This document shows, one piece after another, positions 43,520 through 52,855 of a stretch of 64,000 nucleotides of DNA; within the stretch, counting starts at the first letter, position 1, and each line of letters begins with the position of its first letter. Source of the DNA: Aliidiomarina minuta (GTDB taxonomy: Bacteria > Pseudomonadota > Gammaproteobacteria > Enterobacterales > Alteromonadaceae); the NCBI RefSeq assembly GCF_003987145.1, contig NZ_PIPL01000001.1, forward strand, positions 682,001 through 746,000, given 5' to 3'. Under the pieces are notes generated by a model. It was not told the DNA's origin. It made no database searches and saw nothing but the letters and a program-made list of their open reading frames with translations. Position numbers and translations under genes: made by a program.

Positions 43520-44506
43520 TCAGGCTCCATTACGACGCAGGCTGAGTACTTTTAAATCTTCTTTAATAAGTTCTTTCATTCGCATGGTGGTGTCATAACC
43601 TACTTCAATGGCTTCTTCGCCCCGCTCAAACTCAAGCAGGCCTATATGACCCAGTTTTGGCTGTAAAAGTACATCTGGCGGGTCGCCGGCCATACGAGCT
43701 TTGGTGATGCGTTCCTGCATAATGTCAATTGAAGCGGCCATGACTCCAAAAACGCCCGGGCTGGTATTTTTTTCTTTCTTTATTTTCTGCTTAAGACTGT
43801 CAAAATAACTTTGCCCGCGAGCAAGGAAATGGTCAAAACGGCTGTTATCCTGCTCCGCAGCGTCCTTTTTCAGTTGCCCTTCTTCAAATTCCAGTTGGTC
43901 TGCCAGACCCTGTGGAGCCATGTCCTGACTGGGAACTTCAGGTGTTTTCACATTCAGCTGAGAATTTAAATGCACAGCAATAACAAACTCGGCGTCCAGT
44001 GCACGGTTCAATGACACAGGTACCGGATTGACCAGAGCCCCGTCTACCAGCCAACGACCATTGAGCAATTTGGGTGAGAGTAATCCTGGCATGGCACAGG
44101 AGGCACGTGCTACCTGATAGACATCCCCCTTTTTCAGCCAGATTTCACGGCCGGTATAGAGATCAGTAGCCACGGCAGCAAAACGTTGATCCAGATCACG
44201 AATTTCAATAGCGCCAAACTCTTTACGTGCAAAGTTAAATACTTTTTCACCAGAAACTATGCCGCCGTTGCTTAAGCCAAAATCGAGCAAATTAAATACC
44301 TGCCAGCGGTCCATATCACGGACCCATTTCTCGACCTCATTTAAACGCCCTGCAGCATAGGCCCCGCCTACCAGCGAGCCTATTGAAGTGCCGGTAATAA
44401 TATGCGGTCTGATCCCCATATCTTCGAGCGCACGAATCACCCCAATATGAGCCCACCCCCGGGCAGCTCCCGAGCCTAAAGCTAAACCGATTTTGATATC
44501 CTGCAT
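43520..44506 (-). CDS. rssA: patatin-like phospholipase family protein, RssA-type
   Basis: A 328-residue patatin-fold protein. It has the oxyanion loop GSGAARGWAHIGV, the nucleophile motif GTSIGSLVGGAYAAG (GxSxG), and the second dyad residue in DGALVNPVPV (Asp-Gly-Ala for the usual Asp-Gly-Gly). The C-terminal 100 residues include a charged, likely exposed segment (LEFEEGQLKKDAAEQ). In E. coli RssA lies beside RssB, but here no rssB neighbour is present. An esterase or phospholipase activity is likely from the motifs; the substrate is unknown. It is divergent from the EAL-HDOD gene. Confidence 0.87.
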   Translation of the reverse strand: MQDIKIGLALGSGAARGWAHIGVIRALEDMGIRPHIITGTSIGSLVGGAYAAGRLNEVEKWVRDMDRWQVFNLLDFGLSNGGIVSGEKVFNFARKEFGAIEIRDLDQRFAAVATDLYTGREIWLKKGDVYQVARASCAMPGLLSPKLLNGRWLVDGALVNPVPVSLNRALDAEFVIAVHLNSQLNVKTPEVPSQDMAPQGLADQLEFEEGQLKKDAAEQDNSRFDHFLARGQSYFDSLKQKIKKEKNTSPGVFGVMAASIDIMQERITKARMAGDPPDVLLQPKLGHIGLLEFERGEEAIEVGYDTTMRMKELIKEDLKVLSLRRNGA

Positions 44507-44581
44507 GCCCTGTTATTCCCTGTTATTCTCTGCGAGTATTCTGTTAGTATATTGGTTGAATTATCCTAATTATCTGATGCT

Positions 44582-45802
44582 ATGTTCTTTTACCTTGCTC
44601 GACAACCTATATTAAACCGATGTCAGCGGCTGTTTGGTTATGAACTACTTTTCCGCGATGGAGAACAAAACGCTTTCCCGAATGTTGATGATGACGTAGC
44701 GACCGCCAGACTGATAGAAAATAGCCAACTACAGCACACTATTGCCGAGCTCACGGAGCATAAACTCGCCTTTATTAATTTTGCAGAAGGTGGCTTGCTA
44801 TCCGACCTTCCCAGGTTACTTTCACCATCAGATGTAGTCATCGAAGTACTGGAAAGCGTTACTCCCAGCCCTGCGGTACAAAACAAGCTGCAAACGCTCA
44901 AAGAACTTGGCTATCGGATTGCATTAGATGATTATAATTTTGACCCCGAATGGCAAAAAGTATTTCCTTACTTAAGTATTATCAAAGTAGATCTACAAGC
45001 TTATACATATCGTCAACTGCAAGTACTTAAACATCAAATACGAGGAACGGGCATAGCCCTGCTAGCCGAAAAAGTTGAAACTCGACAACAATTTTCAGAC
45101 GCTCTTGAAGACGGCTTTGAATACTTCCAGGGCTATTTTTTTTCCAAGCCGGAAATGCTTAAAAAGCGTAATATTTCGCCAACTAAAGCAGCTTGCACCG
45201 AACTTCTTGCTGAAACTTCCCGAGAGCAATTTGATTTCAAATATGTGACCGAGATTCTGCAACGCGATGTAGCTTTGTCTTATCGTCTTCTTCGTTTTGT
45301 TAATGCGGCTGCTTTTGGCAGAGCGAAAAAAGTAACCTCTTTACATCAAGCGGTGATCTTCCTTGGTGTAGAGGAAGTGAAGCGTTTTGTTACTCTGGCG
45401 GTAACTGCAGCTTTAAACGATGATAAACCCAGCGAACTCATTCGTTTAGCCATCACGCGCGCGCGTTTTTGCGAACTACTTTCACAACATCATGAGCACA
45501 AAACGGTAAATTCAAATCAAGCTTTTCTGGTAGGCCTGTTTTCTCTACTGGACGCGATGTTTGACGAAGAACTGAAAGTCGCATTAAATCGCCTGAACCT
45601 GACCGATAGTATTCAAAGTGCCTTAGTTGAACGCCGGGGTGCACTGGCCTTCTACCTTGCGCTGATTGAACAGTACGAAAAAGCAAACTGGCAAAAAGTA
45701 GATATTATATGCAAGCGACTAAAAGTGGATCCAGAGCAGATTCCAGAGCTCTATATACAGGCCAATAACTGGGCTCAACGCATCTTACCAGATGATAGTT
45801 AA
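44582..45802 (+). CDS. EAL-HDOD domain signalling protein (CdgJ/YuxH type)
   Basis: A 406-residue protein with an N-terminal EAL domain (about 1-200) and a C-terminal HDOD domain (about 200-400). The EAL domain is divergent: the signature reads YELLFR rather than EALxR, although VIEVLES, IALDDYNFD, IIKVDLQ, LAEKVE and YFQGYFFSKP keep several acidic and Lys positions. Related proteins (Vibrio CdgJ) influence motility, often without phosphodiesterase activity, so catalysis here is doubtful. The HDOD part has ILQRDVALSYRLLRFVNAAAFG. The gene stands alone. Its stop overlaps the convergent phosphatase stop by 4 bases (TTAA). Confidence 0.88.
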   Translation: MFFYLARQPILNRCQRLFGYELLFRDGEQNAFPNVDDDVATARLIENSQLQHTIAELTEHKLAFINFAEGGLLSDLPRLLSPSDVVIEVLESVTPSPAVQNKLQTLKELGYRIALDDYNFDPEWQKVFPYLSIIKVDLQAYTYRQLQVLKHQIRGTGIALLAEKVETRQQFSDALEDGFEYFQGYFFSKPEMLKKRNISPTKAACTELLAETSREQFDFKYVTEILQRDVALSYRLLRFVNAAAFGRAKKVTSLHQAVIFLGVEEVKRFVTLAVTAALNDDKPSELIRLAITRARFCELLSQHHEHKTVNSNQAFLVGLFSLLDAMFDEELKVALNRLNLTDSIQSALVERRGALAFYLALIEQYEKANWQKVDIICKRLKVDPEQIPELYIQANNWAQRILPDDS

Positions 45803-46518
45803 CTCAGACTAAAACTATGCAGATCTCCGGCTAACTGGGCTAAAGTAAGCTTTCCGTCGCCGTTCTGCGCTTTATAAGCGCCAGTATCTATCATCTGTAC
45901 ATTGCCAATTAAGCGGGGTTCATCAACAATATGATGGCCGGTAAATAAACGGTCAATGCCTTCCATACTATCCAGTCGCAAGCCTTTTCCACGATCTCGA
46001 TCCCACAGGCAACTACGCTGCCATTCTGGCTTGCAATCAATACCCTGCTTAAAAGCGGGCCAACCGATATCAGGCGGAAAGTCGGCATGCATAACAGCAT
46101 ATAACTGTTGTTGCAGACGACATTCGATAGCATAACTCATGTTCAGGCTGATTTTTTCCGCTAACTCAATCCTTTGTTGCGGGCGCAACCGGAAAAACCA
46201 GCTCCCTCCAAAAGAAGACCATTGGCTACCCAATTCATGGTCGCCACTGGCCATAAACTTTAATAATATTTCTTCGTGGTTGCCCAGGCAGGAGAAAAAC
46301 CAGGGTTTGCCTAACCAGGATAATAAAGCATAGGAGTCTGGTCCCCTGTCTATTAAGTCACCTACAGAAAGCAGACGATCCCGGGTCTCATCAAAGTTAA
46401 CCTGATTTAAGGCAGCCTCTAGTAAAGATGCGCATCCATGCACATCTCCTACCACAAAGTCTCTTCCTTGCAGATTTTCTGAGAGACAATGAACTGGCTG
46501 GTTAAGTTTAAGCTGCAT
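45799..46518 (-). CDS. PPP-family serine/threonine protein phosphatase (PrpA/PrpB-like)
   Basis: A 239-residue metallophosphatase with the PPP motifs GDVHG (FVVGDVHGCASLLEAAL), GDLIDRGPDS and GNHE (FSCLGNHEEILLKF), plus the later metal His residues (VMHADFP, TGHHIVDEP). It is close in size to E. coli PrpA and PrpB (218), which dephosphorylate proteins and influence CpxRA stress signalling. The chosen ATG at 46518 overlaps the end of the DUF885 gene by 11 bases; a longer in-frame reading lies entirely within that gene and has no family similarity. The overlap suggests coupled translation. Confidence 0.88.
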   Translation of the reverse strand: MQLKLNQPVHCLSENLQGRDFVVGDVHGCASLLEAALNQVNFDETRDRLLSVGDLIDRGPDSYALLSWLGKPWFFSCLGNHEEILLKFMASGDHELGSQWSSFGGSWFFRLRPQQRIELAEKISLNMSYAIECRLQQQLYAVMHADFPPDIGWPAFKQGIDCKPEWQRSCLWDRDRGKGLRLDSMEGIDRLFTGHHIVDEPRLIGNVQMIDTGAYKAQNGDGKLTLAQLAGDLHSFSLS

Positions 46519-48325
46519 GCTCGGAGGCAACCCAACTTTCAATCCGCTGACGCAGAATGGATAAAGGTAAAGAGCCATGGCGCAATACTTCACGATGGAA
46601 ATCACGAACATCGAAATCATCGCCCAGGGCCTGTTCAGCCTCACTTCGCAGTCTGCGGATTTCTAACTGGCCTATTTTGTACGCCAGAGCCTGTCCAGGC
46701 AGTGCCATAAAACGTTCAGCCTCAGATACCGCCCGAGCCTCAGCAACTGGCGCATTTTCATACATGTAAGCCAACACCTGATCACGGCTCCAGCCTTTTG
46801 CGTGAATACCGGTATCTACCACCAGTCGTATGGAGCGCCATAACTCAGCCACCAGCGCACCAAACTGGTCATAAGGCTCATAGACACCTAATTCGTTACC
46901 TAAGGATTCTGCATATAAACCCCAACCTTCAATAAAAGCAGTTTCACCACCAAAACGGCGAAAGCGGGGTAAGTGTTCCATTTCCCGTTGCAAGGCCAGC
47001 TGGTAATGGTGTCCTGGGGCCGCCTCATGTAATACCAGTGCTCCCTTAGCCCAGGTTGGGCGGGCTGAAAGGTCATAGGTATTCAGATAAAAGATACCTG
47101 GACGGCTGCCATCTTCCGAGGGCGATTGATAGCTGGCAGAACTTGCACTCTGTTCACGAAAACGTTCAACCTTACGAATTTCGTAGTCTGCACGGGGAAA
47201 CATGTCAGGATGAAAAAGTTGCCCGGTCACCTTGTCAACCTGTTCAGAGAAGTCGCGGTAGTCCTGCAGCATAGCTTCACGACTCTCATAAATAAACTGC
47301 TCATCGGTACGGGTAAATTCAAAAAACTCCTGTAAAGAACCGGAGAACTCGACATGCTGCATAACCTCCCGGATAGAGTCGTGAATACGAGCCACTTCGT
47401 CCAGACCGAGCTGATGGATTTCTTCCGCGGTCATATCTGTGGTGGTTCGCCAGCGCACATTAAACGCATACCATTCTTCTCCTCCAGGTAGCGCACTGAG
47501 GCCATAACTATCCGTTCGTGTAGCAGGCATATAGTCCTGCTCTATAAAGTCATGAAGTCGCTGATACGCGGGTAACACATGGTCCTGAATACGTTCACTG
47601 TATAATGCGATTAACCTTTCCTGTTCACTCTTTTCTATATCGCCTGGAAAATTCTCCAACGGCTGATAAAACATGCTCTCGCTAATATCATCCACCAGCT
47701 GTGATTCAATTTGCGGCAAAGCCCGTTCCATCAATACGCGGGGCTGTACAATATCGCGCTGCATTCCCTCTTCCATATTGTGGATAGCTTGTTCAATCAG
47801 AGAAGGAATCTGACTCATGCGACTCGCCCAGTTATCATAATCTTCAACTGTAGAAAAAGGTTGTGCTGATTGGCCAGAACCCAACATCGCAAGTCGTGCG
47901 GCCAGATTATAAAATTGGTTAATTGGGAGTAGATGCTCCGGATACTGCATCTGCTCCAAAGCCATGCTTCTGTCACGCTTAAAAACCTCATAACTGAGAC
48001 GATCCTGTTCATTCAGCTTAGTTTCATCGATATCTACTAATAAGCTCAAATATTCCTCTTCCAGCATACGCTGACGGATTCTGTGTTCTTCACTCAATGA
48101 ATTAGCTAAACGATCGTTAAATCTATGGTCACCCATGAATGTTGCTCGCAAAGGATTCAACTGAAGATTGGCTGCAAAATATTCGGCATAGACATCTTCC
48201 AGAAAGGCCGCCTGTTTTTTACTTGCTGAGCTTTGTGACTCTGCTTCTTCTGAAGGACTGCATGCAACCCCTACTACTAAAACCAAACTAACCAAAAAAG
48301 TCATTTTGTGTACGCGCAACTTCAT
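46508..48325 (-). CDS. DUF885-family lipoprotein, probable metallopeptidase
   Basis: A 605-residue DUF885 protein, a family of gluzincin-like enzymes of poorly known substrate. The lipobox is LVVGVAC, preceded by a basic start (MKLRVHKM). The putative zinc site is VLHEAAPGHHYQLALQREME, where the HExxxxxHH arrangement replaces the standard HExxH, and ETAFIEGWGLYAESLG downstream probably gives the third ligand. AGAGG lies 10 bases before the ATG. It is upstream of and overlapping the phosphatase gene. It fits the peptide-use theme of the window. Confidence 0.85.
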   Translation of the reverse strand: MKLRVHKMTFLVSLVLVVGVACSPSEEAESQSSASKKQAAFLEDVYAEYFAANLQLNPLRATFMGDHRFNDRLANSLSEEHRIRQRMLEEEYLSLLVDIDETKLNEQDRLSYEVFKRDRSMALEQMQYPEHLLPINQFYNLAARLAMLGSGQSAQPFSTVEDYDNWASRMSQIPSLIEQAIHNMEEGMQRDIVQPRVLMERALPQIESQLVDDISESMFYQPLENFPGDIEKSEQERLIALYSERIQDHVLPAYQRLHDFIEQDYMPATRTDSYGLSALPGGEEWYAFNVRWRTTTDMTAEEIHQLGLDEVARIHDSIREVMQHVEFSGSLQEFFEFTRTDEQFIYESREAMLQDYRDFSEQVDKVTGQLFHPDMFPRADYEIRKVERFREQSASSASYQSPSEDGSRPGIFYLNTYDLSARPTWAKGALVLHEAAPGHHYQLALQREMEHLPRFRRFGGETAFIEGWGLYAESLGNELGVYEPYDQFGALVAELWRSIRLVVDTGIHAKGWSRDQVLAYMYENAPVAEARAVSEAERFMALPGQALAYKIGQLEIRRLRSEAEQALGDDFDVRDFHREVLRHGSLPLSILRQRIESWVASEHAA

Positions 48326-48462
48326 GCTGGAAATACCTCTGTCGCTTTGAGCGTCTTATTTTAAGGGAATAAAAAAGAGCTTAACCATTACATAAAAATT
48401 AACCAATGTGAAGAAAACCACCAGTCATTTATTTAAGTGACTGATGGTCACGACAGGTTAAT

Positions 48463-48488
48463 AAAAAAGGCTGCACAGAGCAGCCTTT
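48463..48488 (-). terminator. rho-independent terminator of recA
   Basis: On the reverse strand AAAGGCTGC and GCAGCCTTT pair around a 5-base loop and are followed by a T-run. It lies 22 bases after recA. Confidence 0.92.
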
Positions 48489-48509
48489 CAGTAAAGCGCG
48501 CAATCAGCG

Positions 48510-49553
48510 CTATAGTAACTCATCTTCTTTAGGCTCTTCCGGCTCAGCATCTTGGTTTTTGCTCGGCTTAAGTAGCAGCATCTCACGAAGCTTGCCTTCG
48601 ATTTCATCAGAAATAGAAGGGTTCTCAGCCAGGAATTTCATAGAGTTCGCTTTACCCTGACCAATTTTATCGCCTTGATAACTGTACCAGGCACCGGCTT
48701 TCTCAACCAATTTATGCTTAACGCCCAGGTCAATAAGTTCGCCCTCTCGAGAAATACCTTTACCGTACATAATCTGAAATTCAGCCTGTTTAAATGGCGG
48801 TGCCACTTTGTTTTTAACGACCTTCACCCGAGTCTCATTACCCACCACTTCATCGCCTTCTTTCAAAGCACCGGTACGGCGAATATCCAAACGTACCGAT
48901 GAATAAAATTTCAGCGCGTTACCACCGGTAGTGGTTTCAGGGTTACCAAACATAACGCCAATTTTCATTCGGATCTGGTTAATAAAAATCAGCATCGTAT
49001 TGGAGCGTTTCATATTACCAGCTAGCTTACGCAGGGCCTGAGACATTAAACGAGCCTGCAAGCCTACATGAGTATCACCCATTTCACCTTCAATCTCTGC
49101 TTTTGGCGTCAAAGCAGCTACCGAGTCAACAATGACTACATCTACCGCAGCTGAACGAACCAGCATATCGCAAATTTCCAGCGCCTGTTCACCCGTATCT
49201 GGCTGCGATACCAATAACTCATCTACTTTAACGCCCAGGTTTTCAGCGTACAAAGGATCCAGTGCATGTTCGGCATCAACGAAGGCACAGGTTTTACCTT
49301 TCTTCTGCGCGGCAGCAATAACCTGCAGGGTTAATGTTGTTTTACCACTCGACTCCGGACCATAGATTTCAATGACTCGCCCGGTAGGCAGACCACCGAT
49401 ACCAAGGGCAATATCCAGGCTCAATGAACCTGTCGAAATGGTTTCAATATCCATGGCTTTATTATCGCCCAGACGCATAATTGCACCCTTACCAAACTGG
49501 CGTTCAATTTGGCCTAAAGCGGCGTCCAATGCTTTTTGTTTGTTATTGCTCAT
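48510..49553 (-). CDS. recA: recombinase RecA
   Basis: RecA drives homologous strand exchange and triggers LexA cleavage in the SOS response. The 347-residue protein shows Walker A GPESSGKTT near residue 66, Walker B VDVVIVDSVAALTPKAEIEGEMGD, loop L1-L2 region (INQIRMKIGVMFGNPETTTGGNALKFYSS), and an acidic C-terminal tail (DAEPEEPKEDELL). The promoter is almost the textbook one and contains a LexA box. No recX follows, which is usual in many Alteromonadales. Confidence 0.99.
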   Translation of the reverse strand: MSNNKQKALDAALGQIERQFGKGAIMRLGDNKAMDIETISTGSLSLDIALGIGGLPTGRVIEIYGPESSGKTTLTLQVIAAAQKKGKTCAFVDAEHALDPLYAENLGVKVDELLVSQPDTGEQALEICDMLVRSAAVDVVIVDSVAALTPKAEIEGEMGDTHVGLQARLMSQALRKLAGNMKRSNTMLIFINQIRMKIGVMFGNPETTTGGNALKFYSSVRLDIRRTGALKEGDEVVGNETRVKVVKNKVAPPFKQAEFQIMYGKGISREGELIDLGVKHKLVEKAGAWYSYQGDKIGQGKANSMKFLAENPSISDEIEGKLREMLLLKPSKNQDAEPEEPKEDELL

Positions 49554-49593
49554 TCGTTTACTCCGAAACAGTAATGGGAGGTCATTGCCAGTC

Positions 49594-49621
49594 AGTATAC
49601 TGTAGATATGTACAGTATCAA
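49594..49621 (-). promoter_or_regulatory. recA sigma-70 promoter
   Basis: TTGATA (49616-49621) and TATACT (49594-49599) are spaced by 16 bases, the same arrangement as the E. coli recA promoter, with the LexA box lying between the elements. Confidence 0.88.
49598..49617 (-). promoter_or_regulatory. LexA (SOS) box of recA
   Basis: TACTGTAGATATGTACAGTA contains CTGT-N8-ACAG and matches the E. coli consensus TACTG(TA)5CAGTA closely. It is nested in the recA promoter, so recA should be SOS-induced. Confidence 0.94.
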
Positions 49622-49676
49622 GTCAAATTAGCTATTTTCTTACAAGGATGACGCAAGAAACTGATATAAAAGGATT

Positions 49677-50159
49677 TTATAAGATTTCATTCAATTTACT
49701 CAGGGCATGAATCACCGATTGTTCTCTGATTTCCCGGCGATCACCAGTAAATAAACAGCATTCACTGTATTGCAGACTATCGCTTCCCGACCATGCAAAA
49801 CAAACCGTGCCCACCGGTTTCTGCGGACTTCCGCCACCAGGGCCTGCAATACCTGTAATGGCGAGTGCATAATCGACATTTAACAAAGGTAAAGCTCCCC
49901 TGGCCATCGCTATTGCCGTTAATTCTGAAACTGCCCCCTCCTTCTCCAGCGTAGCTAAGGGCACTCCCAGTAATTTTTGCTTCAGTGCATTACTATAGGT
50001 CACCACACCACCGGCGAACCACTGTGAACTTCCCGCCAGTTCGGTGCAGGCATGAGCAACACCACCGCCAGTGCAGGACTCAGCGGTGCCTAACATCTGA
50101 CCGCGTTCTAGCAAGCGCTTCGAAAGACTTTCCAGTTCCTGCTGTAATATTCGCTGCAC
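49677..50159 (-). CDS. pncC: nicotinamide-nucleotide amidohydrolase (CinA C-terminal domain)
   Basis: Deamidates nicotinamide mononucleotide to nicotinate mononucleotide in pyridine nucleotide salvage. The single CinA C-terminal domain shows GTAESCTGGGVAHACTELAGSSQWFAGGVVTYSN, with the catalytic Ser, and YALAITGIAGPGGGSPQKPVGTVCFAW. The GTG at 50159 is preferred (160 residues, AAGGA at 7 bases); an upstream ATG at 50210 would add 17 residues (MFSYKSQALRPPDKEKK) and lie close to the mutS promoter. A stand-alone CinA domain between recA and mutS is common in gammaproteobacteria, where it is often called ygaD. Confidence 0.93.
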   Translation of the reverse strand: MQRILQQELESLSKRLLERGQMLGTAESCTGGGVAHACTELAGSSQWFAGGVVTYSNALKQKLLGVPLATLEKEGAVSELTAIAMARGALPLLNVDYALAITGIAGPGGGSPQKPVGTVCFAWSGSDSLQYSECCLFTGDRREIREQSVIHALSKLNEIL

Positions 50160-50259
50160 TTTCTTTTCCTTATCTGGTGGCCTGAGGGCTTGGCTTTTGT
50201 AACTGAACAAGCGATCATAGTGATATCATCTGAACCACCAGGATAACAAGATTAAAACC

Positions 50260-52809
50260 ATGGTTTCGAGCCCTCATACGCCAATGATGCAGCAATATTT
50301 GCGCATTAAGTCTGAACACCCTGACATTTTGCTGTTCTATCGCATGGGTGACTTTTATGAGCTTTTTTTTAGCGATGCTTAAAAAGCCGCTCAGCTACTG
50401 GATATTTCGCTGACCAAACGCGGACAGTCTGGCGGTGAACCTATCCCCATGGCAGGTGTTCCCTATCATGCGGCGGAAAACTATCTTGCGCGTTTATTAC
50501 GCTTAGGTGAGTCCGTGGCTATTTGCGAACAAATTGGCGATCCCGCGACCAGCAAAGGTCCGGTGGAACGCAAAGTCATGCGTGTATTGACCCCAGGAAC
50601 ACTAAGCGATGAGGCCTTACTGGATACTCACCAGGAAAACCTATTGGTGGCCGTTACCTGGTTCCAGGAGAAATTCGGATTAGCCGCTCTTGACCTTTCC
50701 AGCGGCCGTTTTAGCCTGAGTGAAGTAAGTGGAGAAGAAGAACTGCAAGCAGAACTGGAGCGCCTGCAACCCGCTGAGTTATTACACCCGGAACAATGGC
50801 CGTATGCACATTTAATTAGCTCTAAAAAAACTTGCAGGGGCCGGCCTTTATGGGAATTTGAACTGGCAACTGCAGAGCAGTTATTAACTCGCCAGTTTGG
50901 CACCCAGGATTTACAGGGGTTTGGAGTACAGGCTGCGAAAAGCGGGCTTTGCGCAGCCGGCGCTGTAATGCATTTCCTGAAAAGTACGCAAAAATCAGAT
51001 TTACCGCATATTAAAAGCATCCATATGGAGCAAAGCAGTGATGCAGTTCTACTTGATGCAGCTACCCGACGTAACCTTGAACTGACCCAGAATCTTGCGG
51101 GAGGCCACGAGCACACCCTGGCAGCAGTACTGGACAATACTGCAACCGCTATGGGAAGCCGCCTGTTGAAACGCTGGCTACACCGCCCTCTACGCAGTCG
51201 GGAAGCATTGCAAAAGCGTTTTGATGCCGTTTCCTGTATTCGAAAAAAAGAGGCCTGGCCAGACTTGCAAGAGCTGCTAAAACAGGTCGGCGACGTCGAG
51301 CGTATTCTGGCGCGAGTCGCACTGCAAAGTGCACGCCCTCGCGATCTCACTCGTTTGCGGCAGGCACTGCAAACGCTTCCTGAGGTGAAACCATTACTGA
51401 CAGATACTGCACTACAATTTATCAATCAGGACATTCAGTTATTTTCCAGCACCCGAGAAACCCTGGAACAGGCCATAGTAGAGAACCCACCCGTAGTTAT
51501 CCGGGATGGTGGTGTATTAGCTCCCGGTTATAACGAACAACTGGATGAGTACCGTGAATTAAGTCAGGGAGCAAGCAGCCAGCTTGAGCAGCTGGCAGAA
51601 CGAGAGCGGCAACGCACAGGAATTAGTGGTCTGAAGGTAGGCTACAACAGGGTTCATGGCTTTTATATTGAAACCAACCGCCAGGCTGAAGTGCCTGCCG
51701 ACTACCAGCGCCGACAAACGCTTAAAAATGCAGAACGTTACATTATTCCTGAGCTGAAAGTTTTCGAAGATAAAGTACTGCGTAGTCAAAGCCAGGCACT
51801 AGCCCTTGAAAAACAACTGTATCAGGAGCTGATCGCCAGTTTATTAAAAGACTTAGCGGGTCTGCAGAAAATGGCAACGGCGCTGGCCCAGCTAGACGTG
51901 CTGACCTGTTTCGCTGAACGAGCTGCCAGCCTGGATTATTGTCAGCCAGAACTGCATCAGGGCTATGGCCTGGAAATAGAACAAAGCCGGCACCCGGTAG
52001 TCGAGTACTACAGCGAGCAACCTTTTATTGCCAATGATCTGCATATTACTGAGCAGAAAAAATTATTAATCATTACCGGCCCTAATATGGGCGGGAAATC
52101 AACTTATATGCGTCAGGCCGCACTTATTACTTTAATGGCACATATTGGCTCTTTTGTGCCCGCTAAACAGGCAAAAATTGGTCTTGTAGATCGCATCTTT
52201 ACCCGCATAGGTGCAGCCGATGAATTAGCCTCCGGGCGTTCTACTTTCATGGTTGAGATGACTGAAACCGCTAACATACTGAACAACGCCACCCCTCAAA
52301 GTCTGGTCTTAATGGATGAAATTGGTCGTGGGACTTCAACTTATGATGGACTTTCGCTGGCCTGGGCCTGTGCTGAGTCGCTGGCCCGCGAGCAACGTTC
52401 AATGACTCTTTTTGCTACTCATTATTTTGAGCTTACCAGCCTGGATAAGATATTACCCGCAACCATTAATTTGCATGTAGATGCCACCGAGCATGAGGAT
52501 AATGTGGCCTTCCTGCATCATGTCAAAGCAGGTGCTGCCAACCGCAGTTATGGGCTTCAGGTAGCAAAACTGGCAGGTGTCCCACAGGATGTGATCAGTA
52601 AAGCACAAGCTAAATTGAAAGAACTGGAAAGTGAGCGTGGTAATTCAGTAGAAAGCCCCCCTGCGCAAAAACAGTTACCCTTGCAGGAAGAAGCCCGTGA
52701 TAACAGCAAAGCAGAGGTTATGCAAAAGGAATTGGACAAATTAGAGTTAGACGAACTAAGCCCGAAAGAAGCGCTTAACTTATTGTACCGCTGGCAGCAT
52801 AAAAGCTGA
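50260..52809 (+). pseudogene. mutS: DNA mismatch repair protein MutS, interrupted by an in-frame ochre stop at codon 41
   Basis: MutS recognises mismatches and recruits MutL. From the ATG at 50260 the frame reads a normal N-terminus (TPMMQQYLRIKSEHPDILL, then FYRMGDFYELFFSDA) and then TAA at 50380-50382. It continues without frame change as KAAQLLDISLTKRGQSGGEPIPMAGVPYH. In E. coli the residue at this place is Lys (DDAKRASQ), so AAA to TAA is the simplest change. All later domains are intact: connector, lever and clamp, Walker A GPNMGGKST, Walker B LVLMDEIGRGTSTYDG, and the C-terminal helices. The first ATG after the stop (50449) has no good ribosome-binding site, and a protein made from it would lack most of the mismatch-binding domain with Phe-x-Glu. 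Readthrough or sequencing error are the alternatives. Confidence 0.9.
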
Positions 52810-52837
52810 CAGCGGTACATTCTTTTGCTCATATGTT

Positions 52838-52855
52838 GTGGATAATATTATCCAC
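52838..52855. repeat. 18-bp perfect palindrome with DnaA-box-like arms at the mutS/rpoS junction
   Basis: GTGGATAATATTATCCAC is self-complementary and covers the rpoS stop codon. The reverse strand at 52837-52845 reads TTATCCACA, a consensus DnaA box; the forward strand at 52848-52856 reads TTATCCACT, one mismatch. There is no T-run, so a standard terminator is unlikely. Confidence 0.7.

Noticed and set aside
50361..50383. A frameshift in the T8 homopolymer of mutS as the cause of the stop
   Set aside because: The reading frame is the same before and after the TAA and both sides match MutS, so an indel cannot explain it; only a substitution fits.
50449..52809. MutS starting at the ATG at 50449 as the true full-length protein
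   Set aside because: It would lack the conserved N-terminus that is plainly encoded upstream in the same frame, and it has no good ribosome-binding site.
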